Source of the DNA: DASZMJ01 sp035551935
GTDB taxonomy: Bacteria; Planctomycetota; Planctomycetia; Isosphaerales; Isosphaeraceae
Length of the DNA: 23,406 nt
Assembly (NCBI GenBank): GCA_035551935.1
Contig: DASZMJ010000476.1
Span: 1 to 23,406 of the forward strand
Reading direction: 5' to 3'
Position 1 is the stretch's first letter; the number at the start of each line of letters is the position of its first letter. Below, one piece after another: positions 6,709-14,370 of this stretch. The notes beneath the pieces were generated by a model. It did no database searches, was not told the origin of the DNA, and was given only the letters and a program-made list of their open reading frames with translations. Position numbers and translations under genes: made by a program.

Positions 6709-9330
6709 GTGGCCCGTAAGTCCAGCACCCCCAAGTCCGCGTCCGTCGCGAAGACCACCAAGGCCGCCCCGAAGGCCCGCTCGTCCGCCGCCAAGGCCGC
6801 CGCCGGCGGTGGCAACGGCCGGGCCTCGGGCAAGGCGCTGGTGATCGTCGAGAGCCCGAAGAAGGCGCGGTCGATCAACAAGTTCCTGGGCCCGTCCTAC
6901 GTCGTCAAGGCGAGCATGGGGCACGTCCGCGACCTGCCCAAGAAGGGGCGCGACCTCGGCATCGACATCGCCAAGGGCTACCGGCCGACGTACGAGGTCA
7001 CCGCCAAGCGCGACGTGCTCGCCGAGCTGCGGCGCGAGGCCGACCGAGCCGAGATCGTGTACCTGGCGACCGACCCCGACCGCGAGGGCGAGGCGATCGC
7101 CTGGCACCTCCAGCAGGCCCTCGGCCTCGACGACGACCGCGTCCGCCGCGTCCAGTTCTTCGAGATCACCGAGCGGGCCGTCCGCGAGGCGTTCCACCAC
7201 GTCGGCCCGATCGACATGGACAAGGTCAACGCCCAGCAGGCCCGGCGGTTCCTCGACCGCTTCGTCGGCTGGCTGGTCAGCCCGTTGCTCTGGAAGAAGG
7301 TCGCCCGCGGCCTCAGCGCCGGGCGGGTGCAGTCGGTGGCCACGCGGCTGATCGCCGAGCGCGAGAAGGAGATCCGCGCGTTCGTCACCGAGGAATACTG
7401 GAAGATCACCGCGACGCTCAGCCCCGAGGGCGCGACCGCCGAGGCCGACCGCTTCGACGCCGAGCTGGTCGAGTGGAAGGGCTCCAAGTTCGCCGCCAAG
7501 GTCGAGGGCGACGCCCGTTCGATCCGCGACGCGCTGGCGTCGGCGAGCTACAAGGTCGCCGAGGTCGAGGCGTCGGAGAAGGCCGACCGGCCCGACGCCC
7601 CGTTCAAGACGAGCACGCTCCAGCAGCAGGCCGCCATCCGGCTCCGGTTCGCCGGCAACCGGACGATGAAGATCGCGCAGGAGCTTTACGAAGGCATCGA
7701 CGTCAGCGGCGACGGCCCCGTCGGCCTGATCACGTACATGCGGACCGACTCGCTCCGCGTCTCCGAAGAGGCGATCACGGCCGTCCGCGACCTGATCGGC
7801 AGCTCGTACGGCCCGAAGTATCTGCCCGACAAGCCGAACCGCTTCGCCGCCGGCAAGCAGGCGCAGGAGGCCCACGAGGCGATCCGGCCGACGGACCTGA
7901 GCCTCACGCCCGAGCGGATCAAGGCCAAGCTCAGCCACGACCAGTACCGGCTCTATCAGCTCGTCTACCGCCGGTTCGTCGCCAGCCAGATGACCCCGGC
8001 CATCTTCGCGGTCACGAACGTCGCCATCGCCGCGGGCGAAGGGGTCTTCAAGGCCCAGGGCAAGGTGATGAAGTTCGACGGCTATCGTCGCGTGCTCGCC
8101 CCGGCGGGCAAGCAGGAGGACCGCCTCCTACCGCACCTGGCCGTCGGCCAGGCGCTCGACCTGCACGAGCTCGTCCCCTCGCAGCACTTCACCCAGCCGC
8201 CGCCGCGCTACACCGAGGCGACCTTGATCAAGGCCCTCGAAAAGGAGAACATCGGCCGGCCGAGCACGTACGCCGAGATCATCAAGACGATCCAGGCGCG
8301 GAACTACGTCGAGCAGCGCGAGCGGCGGTTCCACGCGACCGACCTCGGCCTGGTCGTGACCGACTTCCTCGTCGAGCACTTCCCCAAGGTCCTCGACGTG
8401 AAGTTCACCGCCCACATGGAGGACGAGCTCGACGACATCGCCACGAAGAAGGAGGACATGAAGAAGGTCCTCGACGAGTTCTATTACCCGTTCCGCGAGG
8501 CCCTCGTCGCCGCCGAGGCCAACGCGCAGCGCGTCTCGGTGCCGACGGCCGAGACTTGCCACGAGTGCGGGGCGCCGATGCTGCTGAAGTTCGGCCGCAC
8601 CGGCGAATTCCTCGGCTGCTCGCGCTACCCCGAGTGCAAGGCGACCCGCCCCAAGGAGGGCGGCCCGCGCCCGGCGGCCATCGAGACCGAGCACCGCTGC
8701 CCGAAGTGCGGCAAGACGCTCTTGCTCCGCGAGAACGCGCGCGGGCCGTTCCTCGGCTGCTCGGGGTTCCCGAAGTGCAAGGAGACGTTCAACCTCGACG
8801 AGCAGGGCAACCCCATCCCCACCGCGGTCGAGACCGAGCACGCCTGCCCGAAGTGCGGCAAGCCGATGGCCCTGAAGCGCGGGCCGCGCGGGCCGTTCCT
8901 CGGCTGCACCGGCTACCCGAAGTGCCGCAGCACGATGCCGGTGGACGACCAAGGGAAGCCCGTCGTGCCGGTGACGGTGGACGTCAAATGCGAGAAGTGC
9001 GGCTCGGCGATGGCCGTCAAGCAGGGCCGCCGCGGGCCGTTCCTCGGCTGCACCAACTACCCCCGCTGCCGCGGCACGGCGCCGATCCCCGACGAGATGA
9101 AGGACAAGCTCGGCGAGATGACCGCAACGGCCGCCGCCTCCAACGACCGCAAGGCCGCGCTCAAGGCCATCGTCGTCGCCGAGACCTGCGACGACTGCGG
9201 CGGGCCGATGGTCGTCCGCCCCGGCCGCCGCGGCTACTTCCTCGGCTGCGCCGCCTACCCCAAGTGCAAGGGCACCAAGGAGCCCGGCCCCGTCACCCTC
9301 GAGAAGATCCTCGCCGCCACCGGCGGCTGA
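6709..9330 (+). CDS. topA: DNA topoisomerase I (type IA) with five C-terminal zinc fingers
   Basis: Type IA topoisomerase relaxes negatively supercoiled DNA through a 5'-phosphotyrosine intermediate. With the GTG start at 6709 the protein has 873 residues. A basic Lys/Ala/Ser tail of about 40 residues comes first. The TOPRIM domain follows, with ALVIVESPKKA (Glu48) and the acidic motif TDPDREGE. The active-site Tyr343 lies in GLITYMRTDSLR. From residue 617 to about 853 there are five C4 zinc-ribbon repeats of the pattern CxxCG...FLGC..YPxC. GTG is preferred because GGAGAGG lies 12 nt upstream; ATG at 6673 or 6697 are alternatives in the same frame, the latter too close to that site. The gene ends 21 nt before a REP-like pair that may act as terminator. 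Confidence 0.95.
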   Translation: MARKSSTPKSASVAKTTKAAPKARSSAAKAAAGGGNGRASGKALVIVESPKKARSINKFLGPSYVVKASMGHVRDLPKKGRDLGIDIAKGYRPTYEVTAKRDVLAELRREADRAEIVYLATDPDREGEAIAWHLQQALGLDDDRVRRVQFFEITERAVREAFHHVGPIDMDKVNAQQARRFLDRFVGWLVSPLLWKKVARGLSAGRVQSVATRLIAEREKEIRAFVTEEYWKITATLSPEGATAEADRFDAELVEWKGSKFAAKVEGDARSIRDALASASYKVAEVEASEKADRPDAPFKTSTLQQQAAIRLRFAGNRTMKIAQELYEGIDVSGDGPVGLITYMRTDSLRVSEEAITAVRDLIGSSYGPKYLPDKPNRFAAGKQAQEAHEAIRPTDLSLTPERIKAKLSHDQYRLYQLVYRRFVASQMTPAIFAVTNVAIAAGEGVFKAQGKVMKFDGYRRVLAPAGKQEDRLLPHLAVGQALDLHELVPSQHFTQPPPRYTEATLIKALEKENIGRPSTYAEIIKTIQARNYVEQRERRFHATDLGLVVTDFLVEHFPKVLDVKFTAHMEDELDDIATKKEDMKKVLDEFYYPFREALVAAEANAQRVSVPTAETCHECGAPMLLKFGRTGEFLGCSRYPECKATRPKEGGPRPAAIETEHRCPKCGKTLLLRENARGPFLGCSGFPKCKETFNLDEQGNPIPTAVETEHACPKCGKPMALKRGPRGPFLGCTGYPKCRSTMPVDDQGKPVVPVTVDVKCEKCGSAMAVKQGRRGPFLGCTNYPRCRGTAPIPDEMKDKLGEMTATAAASNDRKAALKAIVVAETCDDCGGPMVVRPGRRGYFLGCAAYPKCKGTKEPGPVTLEKILAATGG

Positions 9331-9351
9331 GGCCTTCGCCCCGAGCTTCTC

Positions 9352-9413
9352 GCAGGGTGGGCACCGCCCACCTTCTTCTATGCGGATAAGAAGGTGGGCG
9401 GTGCCCACCCTGC
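9352..9413. repeat. REP-like inverted pair (BIME-like), family B
   Basis: Arms at 9351-9377 and 9388-9414 are perfect 27-bp complements around a 10-nt loop. Each arm has GCAG at the foot, then GGTGGGC, ACC, GCCCACC. It begins 21 nt after the topA stop codon and can form a very stable hairpin, so it probably ends or protects the topA transcript. Confidence 0.75.
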
Positions 9414-9524
9414 GTTGCCGGGTCGTCCGACGGGCCGACCGGCTCCTTGTGTTCATCGCTGCAAGCTATAGAATGGTCGGTGCGTGAGTCTCTCGACGCG
9501 ACGTCGGCGACGAGGAGGTCCGCG

Positions 9525-10202
9525 ATGAGCCAGGCGCCCCCGCCCCCGCCCTATCAGCAACGCATCATCATCCAGCACGTGGGCGGGGAGAGCAACGGGC
9601 TCGGCACTGCCGGGTTCGTCATCTCGCTCGTCGGCCTGCTGTTGACCTGCGGGCTGCTCTCGCCGATCGGCCTGATCCTGAGCATCGCCGGGCTGTTCAA
9701 GCCCCCGCGCGGGCTGGCGATCGCCGGGTTCATTATCGGCCTGATCGGGTCGGTCGGCTTCGCGGCCTTCGGGCTCGGCTTCCTGCTCCTCCTGATCGGG
9801 TTCGGCGCGGCGGCCAAAGCCGCCGGCCAGGTCGCCCAGACGACCGCGGCGATCCAGCAGGCATCCTCGGCCGTCGCCGCCTATCGCGCCGAGCACAAGG
9901 CCCTGCCCGACGACGCGGAGGGTCAGCGGCTGGTCGCGGGCAGCCTCGACGCCTGGAAGCACCCGCTCACTTACCAGAAGGTCGACGACAAGACCTTCGA
10001 GATCGCCAGCGCCGGCCTCGACGGCAAGCCGTCCACCCCCGACGACATCCGCCGCCGGTTCCCGAACGAAGCGGACGACGAAGGCGAGGGCGACGCGGCC
10101 GACGAAAAGAACGCCGACGGCAAGAAGGCCGACGGCGAGGAGGCCGCCGCCCCGAAGGCTGCGTCGGACGAGCCGCCCCCCGCGAAAACGACCCCGCCCT
10201 AG
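9525..10202 (+). CDS. Membrane protein: DUF4190-like hairpin plus GspG-like domain
   Basis: The start at 9525 has a textbook AGGAGG 6 nt upstream. The 225-residue product begins with a Pro-rich stretch, then hydrophobic segments at about residues 26-58 and 63-95 of the type GLGTAGFVISLVGLLL and GLAIAGFIIGLIG, as in DUF4190 membrane proteins. Residues of about 106-178 look like the globular part of a type II secretion pseudopilin (GspG): a helix AIQQASSAVAAYRAE, LPDDAEGQRLV, then DAWKHPLTY, FEIASAG and DGKPSTPDDI, which corresponds to the calcium-binding loop of that family. The tail (about 180-225) is acidic, Lys/Ala-rich and probably disordered. The usual pseudopilin prepilin peptidase site is not evident, so it is unlikely to be a processed pilin. 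Its function is unknown. Confidence 0.72.
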   Translation: MSQAPPPPPYQQRIIIQHVGGESNGLGTAGFVISLVGLLLTCGLLSPIGLILSIAGLFKPPRGLAIAGFIIGLIGSVGFAAFGLGFLLLLIGFGAAAKAAGQVAQTTAAIQQASSAVAAYRAEHKALPDDAEGQRLVAGSLDAWKHPLTYQKVDDKTFEIASAGLDGKPSTPDDIRRRFPNEADDEGEGDAADEKNADGKKADGEEAAAPKAASDEPPPAKTTPP

Positions 10203-10223
10203 CAATCGCGCGCCGGCCGCCGT

Positions 10224-10246
10224 ATCATCAGTCCCTGACTGATGAT
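10224..10246. terminator. Strong short hairpin, probable terminator or operator
   Basis: ATCATCAGTC (10224-10233) and its exact complement (10237-10246) enclose a 3-nt loop. It sits 21 nt after the preceding stop and 75 nt before the next start. There is no T-run, so a factor-independent terminator is not certain. AT-rich stems are unusual for this genome. Confidence 0.45.
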
Positions 10247-10321
10247 TCCCCGCCGCCCGCCGGCCTCGATGCGCCTTGCGCCCGCCTTCGTGGCCCACCA
10301 CACCCGCCGGAGACCCCGCCG

Positions 10322-12556
10322 ATGAGAGCGCTCGCCTGGGGATGGGTCCTGCCTCTGTCCCTGCTCGCCGCAACCTCCCCGACTTCGAGGGCCCAGGAGC
10401 CGACCCGGCCGACGGCCTCCGCGAGCGAGGCCAACCCGGCGGCCCCGGCCGCGGGGCACTCGGTCCACGGCGAGGCGTTCAACGACGGCCCGAGGCGCAA
10501 GGCGACGCGGATGGAGGGGATGGGCAAGGTCGACTTCGCCGTCACCACGGCGAAGCCCGAGGCCCAGATGTTCATCAGCCAAGGGGTGGCGCAACTCCAC
10601 TCGTTCTACTACTTCGAGGCCGAGCGCTCGTTCCGCCAGGCGGGCCTGATCGACCCCGACTGCGCCATGGCCTACTGGGGCATGGCGATGTCCAACGTGA
10701 ATAACGAGAAGCGCGCCAAGGGCTTCCTCGCCGAGGCCCGCAAGCGCGCCGACAAGAAGCCCCCCTCGCCACGCGAGCGGCTCTACATCGACGCCCTCGC
10801 CGCCTTCTACAAGGACGGCGCCGACGCCAAGGCGAAGCGGCAAGGGTTCCTCAACGGCCTCGAGGCCATCGTGCAGGAGTTCCCCGGCGACATCGACGCC
10901 CGCGCCTGGCTGGCGATGGTCACCTGGCAGGACTCGTTCCAGGACGGCATCGGCAGCCGGCAGGCCGTCGAGACGCTCCTGGAGTCGGTCGAGCGCGTCG
11001 AGCCGATGCACCCGGGGATGCACCATTATCGCATCCACCTCTGGGATGGGTTCAAGCCCGAGCGCGCCCTCAAGTCGGCGGGGCTCTTCGCCAAGTCGGC
11101 GCCGGGGATCGCACACGCCTGGCACATGCCCGGCCACACGTACACGGGCCTCCGCCGCTACGCCGACGCGGCGTATCAGCAGGAAGGCTCGGCGCGGGTC
11201 GACCACGCCTACATGATGCGCGACCGCGTGATGCCGTTCGAGATCCACAATTATGCCCATAACAACCAGTGGCTCGCGACGAGCCTGAGCCACGTCGGCC
11301 GCGCCCGCGACGCGGTCGAGGTGGCGCGGAACCTCGTCGAGCAGCCGCGCGACCCGGACAAGAACGGCCCGAACGACGGCGGCTCGCCGCAGCGGAGCGG
11401 CCGCCTGCGGTGGTCGGAGGTCCTGACGCGTTACGAGCTCTGGGACGACCTGATCGCCGCGACCGAGTCGGGCTCGTTGGACTGGTCCGACATCCCCGAG
11501 GAGCGCAAGCAGCGCGCCTACACGCTCGGCCTCGCCTTCGCGGCCAAGGGAGAGAAGGCCAAGCTCGCCGAGCAAATCGCCGCCCTTCGGGCTGTGCCGA
11601 AGGCCCCGCAACGGAACAACCGCGGCCCGGCCAATCCCGCCCCGAACCCGGCCGACGACCCGCTCCTGGCCGAGCTGGAGGGATACCAGAAGCTGCTCGA
11701 CGGCGACGTCGGCGACGCGTTCGACCGCTTCGCGAAGGCGACGGCGATGCGGCCCGAGGCGCTCGCCCGTGCTCATTTGGCTGCGCGGAACTACGGCCTC
11801 GCCGAGAGCACGGCGCGGCGGGCGGTCGACCGCCAGGCCGACCAGGTCCCCCTGCTCGCGGCCCTGGTCGAGATCCTGCAGGCCGTCGGCAAGCCGAAGG
11901 ACGCGCAGGAGGCGTACAAGAAGCTCGTGCCCTTGGCCAGGCGCGCCGACCTCGACACGCCCGTCTTCCGGCGCCTGGCGGGGATCGTCGCCGGCTGGAA
12001 GGCCGCGGGCGACTGGTCGCCGCCGGGCCCGTCGACGGCCACCGACGAGGCCGAGGCCGGCCGGATCGACCTGACCACGGTCGGCCCGCTCGCCTGGTCG
12101 CCGACGGCCGCCGAGCCGATCGACCTGGCCGACACCGACGGCCGTCCCTGGCGGCTCGCCGACCATCGCGGCCGGGCCGTCGTGGTGATCTTCTTCCTCG
12201 GCGGCAAGTGCGCCCACTGCATGCAGCAGCTCCAGGTCTTCGGCAAGGAGATCGACGCCCTCAAGCGCCTCGACGCCGACCTCGTCGCCGTCAGCACCGA
12301 CGGCCTCGACGCCTCCCGCGCCCTGAAGAACAACGCCGACGGCGTCAAGTTCCCGATGCCGATCCTGCCCGACGCGAAGCTCGATGTCTTCAAGATCTAC
12401 CAATCCTTCGACGACTTCGAGGACCAGCCGCTCCACGGCACGTACCTCATCGACGCCCGGGGCGACGTCCGCTGGCGGCGCATCTCGGCCGACCCGTTCC
12501 TCGACGTCGACTTCGTCAAGAAGGAACTCGCCCGCGTCAAACGGCTCGCACGCTAG
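10322..12556 (+). CDS. Secreted TPR protein with C-terminal redoxin (thioredoxin-fold) domain
   Basis: The 744-residue product starts with a signal peptide (cleavage probably after SRA at residue 24). The next segment, HSVHGEAFNDGPRRKA, resembles a signature of planctomycete TPR/redoxin proteins. Residues of about 80-540 are TPR-type helical pairs, for example AYWGMAMSNVNNEKRA and ARAHLAARNYGLAEST. Residues of about 600-744 are an AhpC/TSA-like redoxin domain: AVVVIFFLGGKCAHCMQQ holds a CxxC pair (Cys630, Cys633), followed by LVAVSTDG and a GTYLIDARGDVRW strand. The protein is likely periplasmic and could act as a thiol-disulfide enzyme on partners held by the TPR region; the substrate is unknown. 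GGAG lies 9 nt before the ATG. A REP-like pair begins 15 nt after the stop. Confidence 0.85.
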   Translation: MRALAWGWVLPLSLLAATSPTSRAQEPTRPTASASEANPAAPAAGHSVHGEAFNDGPRRKATRMEGMGKVDFAVTTAKPEAQMFISQGVAQLHSFYYFEAERSFRQAGLIDPDCAMAYWGMAMSNVNNEKRAKGFLAEARKRADKKPPSPRERLYIDALAAFYKDGADAKAKRQGFLNGLEAIVQEFPGDIDARAWLAMVTWQDSFQDGIGSRQAVETLLESVERVEPMHPGMHHYRIHLWDGFKPERALKSAGLFAKSAPGIAHAWHMPGHTYTGLRRYADAAYQQEGSARVDHAYMMRDRVMPFEIHNYAHNNQWLATSLSHVGRARDAVEVARNLVEQPRDPDKNGPNDGGSPQRSGRLRWSEVLTRYELWDDLIAATESGSLDWSDIPEERKQRAYTLGLAFAAKGEKAKLAEQIAALRAVPKAPQRNNRGPANPAPNPADDPLLAELEGYQKLLDGDVGDAFDRFAKATAMRPEALARAHLAARNYGLAESTARRAVDRQADQVPLLAALVEILQAVGKPKDAQEAYKKLVPLARRADLDTPVFRRLAGIVAGWKAAGDWSPPGPSTATDEAEAGRIDLTTVGPLAWSPTAAEPIDLADTDGRPWRLADHRGRAVVVIFFLGGKCAHCMQQLQVFGKEIDALKRLDADLVAVSTDGLDASRALKNNADGVKFPMPILPDAKLDVFKIYQSFDDFEDQPLHGTYLIDARGDVRWRRISADPFLDVDFVKKELARVKRLAR

Positions 12557-12571
12557 CGCGGATCGCTCTCC

Positions 12572-12639
12572 GCAGGGTCCACTCTTGCGACCTCTTCCTC
12601 GATTCTTGGATCGACGAGGTCCTCAAGAGCGGACCCTAC
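12572..12639. repeat. REP-like inverted pair (BIME-like), family C, degenerate
   Basis: The right unit, read on the minus strand, is GTAG followed by GGTCC, GCTCTTGA, GGACC and then CTCGTCGATCC. The left unit, read on the plus strand, is GCAG followed by GGTCC, ACTCTTGC, GACC and CTC. They pair imperfectly over about 30 bp. It begins 15 nt after the TPR-redoxin stop codon. It follows the same plan as the other pairs but with an unrelated core sequence. Confidence 0.6.
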
Positions 12640-12648
12640 CGAAGACTC

Positions 12649-12671
12649 CTCCCCTCAAAGACGAAGGGGAG
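12649..12671. terminator. Hairpin, 7-bp stem
   Basis: CTCCCCT (12649-12655) pairs with AGGGGAG (12665-12671) around a 9-nt loop. It lies just after the family C pair and may add to termination. It has no T-run. Confidence 0.3.
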
Positions 12672-12691
12672 AACATCGGAAAAGACAAGCA

Positions 12692-12729
12692 AACCGCCCT
12701 GGATCGGCGAAATGGCGGACAGGGCGGTT
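12692..12729. terminator. Hairpin, 10-bp stem
   Basis: AACCGCCCTG (12692-12701) and its exact complement (12720-12729) enclose an 18-nt loop. It could be a terminator or the structured end of a short transcript. Pairing continues imperfectly for a few bases beyond the stem. Confidence 0.35.
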
Positions 12730-12791
12730 GCGGCGGGCGGACCGGCTTGCTAGGTTAGCGGCCGTCGGTCGGCTCATGGTCCGAGGACGGC

Positions 12792-12828
12792 GGCCCTCTC
12801 TTCGTAACCCGAAGCGCCAGCGAGGGCC
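12792..12828. repeat. Nested hairpin, possible dispersed repeat
   Basis: An outer stem GGCCCTC/GAGGGCC (12792-12798 with 12822-12828) encloses an inner stem CTTCG/CGAAG (12800-12804 with 12810-12814). The core read on the minus strand, GCTGGCGCTTCGGGTTACGA, resembles short intergenic repeats I recall from planctomycete genomes; that resemblance is from memory and unverified. Confidence 0.4.
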
Positions 12829-13047
12829 TTCTCAAGGGCGAGAATCGACGCCGGGTGGGTTTCTCGCGGGTGGGAATGATGCTCGAAGGTGACGGCGAGA
12901 GCCTTGTCCGAAAGCCCGTGCTGATTCGCACTTCGAGAGACGCAAGGGCTTCGGTATCCGCGTTGCATTGGATGGCCGGGACTCCTCTCGACCGAGTCAA
13001 CAGCCCGATGGTCTAGCCTGCCGATCGATCGGCCTGGGACGAACGCG

Positions 13048-14295
13048 ATGGCGGAACGACCGAGCGTCAAAGAGATCCTCGAGATCGTGCGTCGGGGAGG
13101 GCCCGCGCAGCCGGCGTCGGCCGCGGCCCCCGAGCCGGCGGTGAGCGAAGTGGAAGAGGACATCCAGGCCGAGTCGGCCGCCGAGGTCGAGCCGGCCGAG
13201 GCCGCGCCGGCGGCGCCGTCGGCGGCCACGCTGGGACGGCCCCTGACCCTCCAGGAGAAGCTGGCCGCCGCACGGGCCGGCGCCGCGCCGAAGCCCGCCG
13301 CGGCCGCGAAGCCCAAGCCCGCGCCGAAGGCCGAGCCGGTCGCCGCCGCACCCGCGGCCGAAGCCGGCCCGCCGGCCGAGCCGCCGCCGTCGCCGGCCAC
13401 GCTGGGACGGCCGTTGACGCTCCAGGAGAAGCTGGCCGCCGCGCGGGCCGGCGCCGCGGGCGGGGCGAAGCCGGCCGCCGGGGTGAAGCCGGCCGCGGGG
13501 GCCAAGCCGGCCGGGGCGAAGCCGGCCGCGGGTGCAGGGGCGGCCAAGCCGGCGGCCGCGGCGCGGGCGTTGCCCCCGCTGGCCGAGATGACCGACCCGA
13601 CCGACCTGGCCGAGGCCGCGCGGCGCGCCGCGGCCGAGCAGGAGAAGGCGCTGAAGGCCGCCAAGGCCCCCGCGGCCAAGGCCGCCCCGGCGGCGCCGAA
13701 GGTCACGCCCTCGAAGGCCATCCCCCCCAAGCCGAGCCGGCCCGACGTGACCTCCGCCCCCCGGTCGCTGGCCGGCCGCGCCGCGGACGTCTCCAGGCGC
13801 GCCTTCATGGGCATGGCCTCGTGGGTCGTCGTCGCCTGGGTCGCGTTCACCGCCGGCATGACGATGTTGACGGTCATGACGGTCCGCTTCCTCTTCCCGA
13901 ACGTCCTGGCCGAGCCACCCAGCACGATCAAGGTCGGGTCGCCGGGCGACTTCGAGAAGGGCGAGGTCAACGAGCGCTGGAAGGCCGAGTGGGGCTTCTG
14001 GATCGTCCGGTCCGACTACTACGACGGCCTCGACAAGATCTACGCGATCCAGTCGGTCTGCACCCACCTGGGCTGCCCGCCGAACTGGCTGGCCGGCGAG
14101 CAGAAGTTCAAGTGCCCGTGCCACGGCAGCGGGTTCTACATCTCCGGCGTCAACTTCGAGGGGCCCGCCCCGCGCCCGCTGGAACGCTTCAAGCTCACGC
14201 TCGGCGACGACGGCAGCATCATCGTCGACAAGAGCCAGAAGTTCCAGGAAGAGCTCGGGCAGTGGAAGGACCCCGACAGCTTCATCCCGGTCTGA
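13048..14295 (+). CDS. petA-like: Rieske iron-sulfur protein with long repeated N-terminal extension
   Basis: Rieske subunit of a quinol:cytochrome c oxidoreductase; it takes one electron from quinol at the Qo site. In the 415-residue protein the C-terminal domain holds box I CTHLGC (Cys338, His340, Cys343) and box II CPCHGSGF (Cys356, Cys358, His359). Cys338, His340, Cys356 and His359 bind the [2Fe-2S] cluster, and Cys343-Cys358 form the disulfide. The single membrane anchor (about 255-285) follows SRRAFMG (249-255), a twin-arginine motif, as expected for Tat-exported Rieske proteins. The first 240 residues are an Ala/Pro/Lys-rich, presumably cytoplasmic extension, about twice the usual whole-protein N-terminus. 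It carries two near-identical copies of TLGRPLTLQEKLAAARAG (61-78 and 118-135). First gene of the operon; its Shine-Dalgarno is weak. Confidence 0.92.
   Translation: MAERPSVKEILEIVRRGGPAQPASAAAPEPAVSEVEEDIQAESAAEVEPAEAAPAAPSAATLGRPLTLQEKLAAARAGAAPKPAAAAKPKPAPKAEPVAAAPAAEAGPPAEPPPSPATLGRPLTLQEKLAAARAGAAGGAKPAAGVKPAAGAKPAGAKPAAGAGAAKPAAAARALPPLAEMTDPTDLAEAARRAAAEQEKALKAAKAPAAKAAPAAPKVTPSKAIPPKPSRPDVTSAPRSLAGRAADVSRRAFMGMASWVVVAWVAFTAGMTMLTVMTVRFLFPNVLAEPPSTIKVGSPGDFEKGEVNERWKAEWGFWIVRSDYYDGLDKIYAIQSVCTHLGCPPNWLAGEQKFKCPCHGSGFYISGVNFEGPAPRPLERFKLTLGDDGSIIVDKSQKFQEELGQWKDPDSFIPV
13225..13458 (+). repeat. Duplicated 63-bp segment in the Rieske gene
   Basis: Bases 13225-13287 and 13396-13458 are almost identical and encode the same 21 residues (60-80 and 117-137 of the Rieske protein). 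The few differences seen are synonymous. The spacer between the copies is a Pro/Ala/Lys-rich segment of different sequence. Confidence 0.8.
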
Positions 14296-14370
14296 GTCCG
14301 GGCGACCGGGCGCGAGCGACGGCCGACGACCAACGCGGTCCAACGCAACGAAGGGGGCGAGGGGCGGGCC

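Larger units (their letters stand above)
12557..13047. other. Hairpin-rich intergenic region, 491 bp
   Basis: This is the longest gap in the window. It ends the TPR-redoxin gene and must hold the promoter of the respiratory operon, but no convincing -35/-10 pair was found. It contains a REP-like pair (12572-12639), two further hairpins (12649-12671 and 12692-12729) and a nested hairpin (12792-12828). A minus-strand open frame at 12755-13000 crosses the nested hairpin and is not considered a gene. Confidence 0.6.

Noticed and set aside
10199..12436. A 745-codon minus-strand frame opposite the TPR-redoxin gene
   Set aside because: The sense strand has a signal peptide, TPR units and a CxxC redoxin domain; the antisense frame has no domain-like features.
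12755..13000. An 81-codon minus-strand frame in the gap before the Rieske gene
   Set aside because: It crosses the nested hairpin at 12792-12828 and has no domain or good ribosome binding site; probably a translated repeat.
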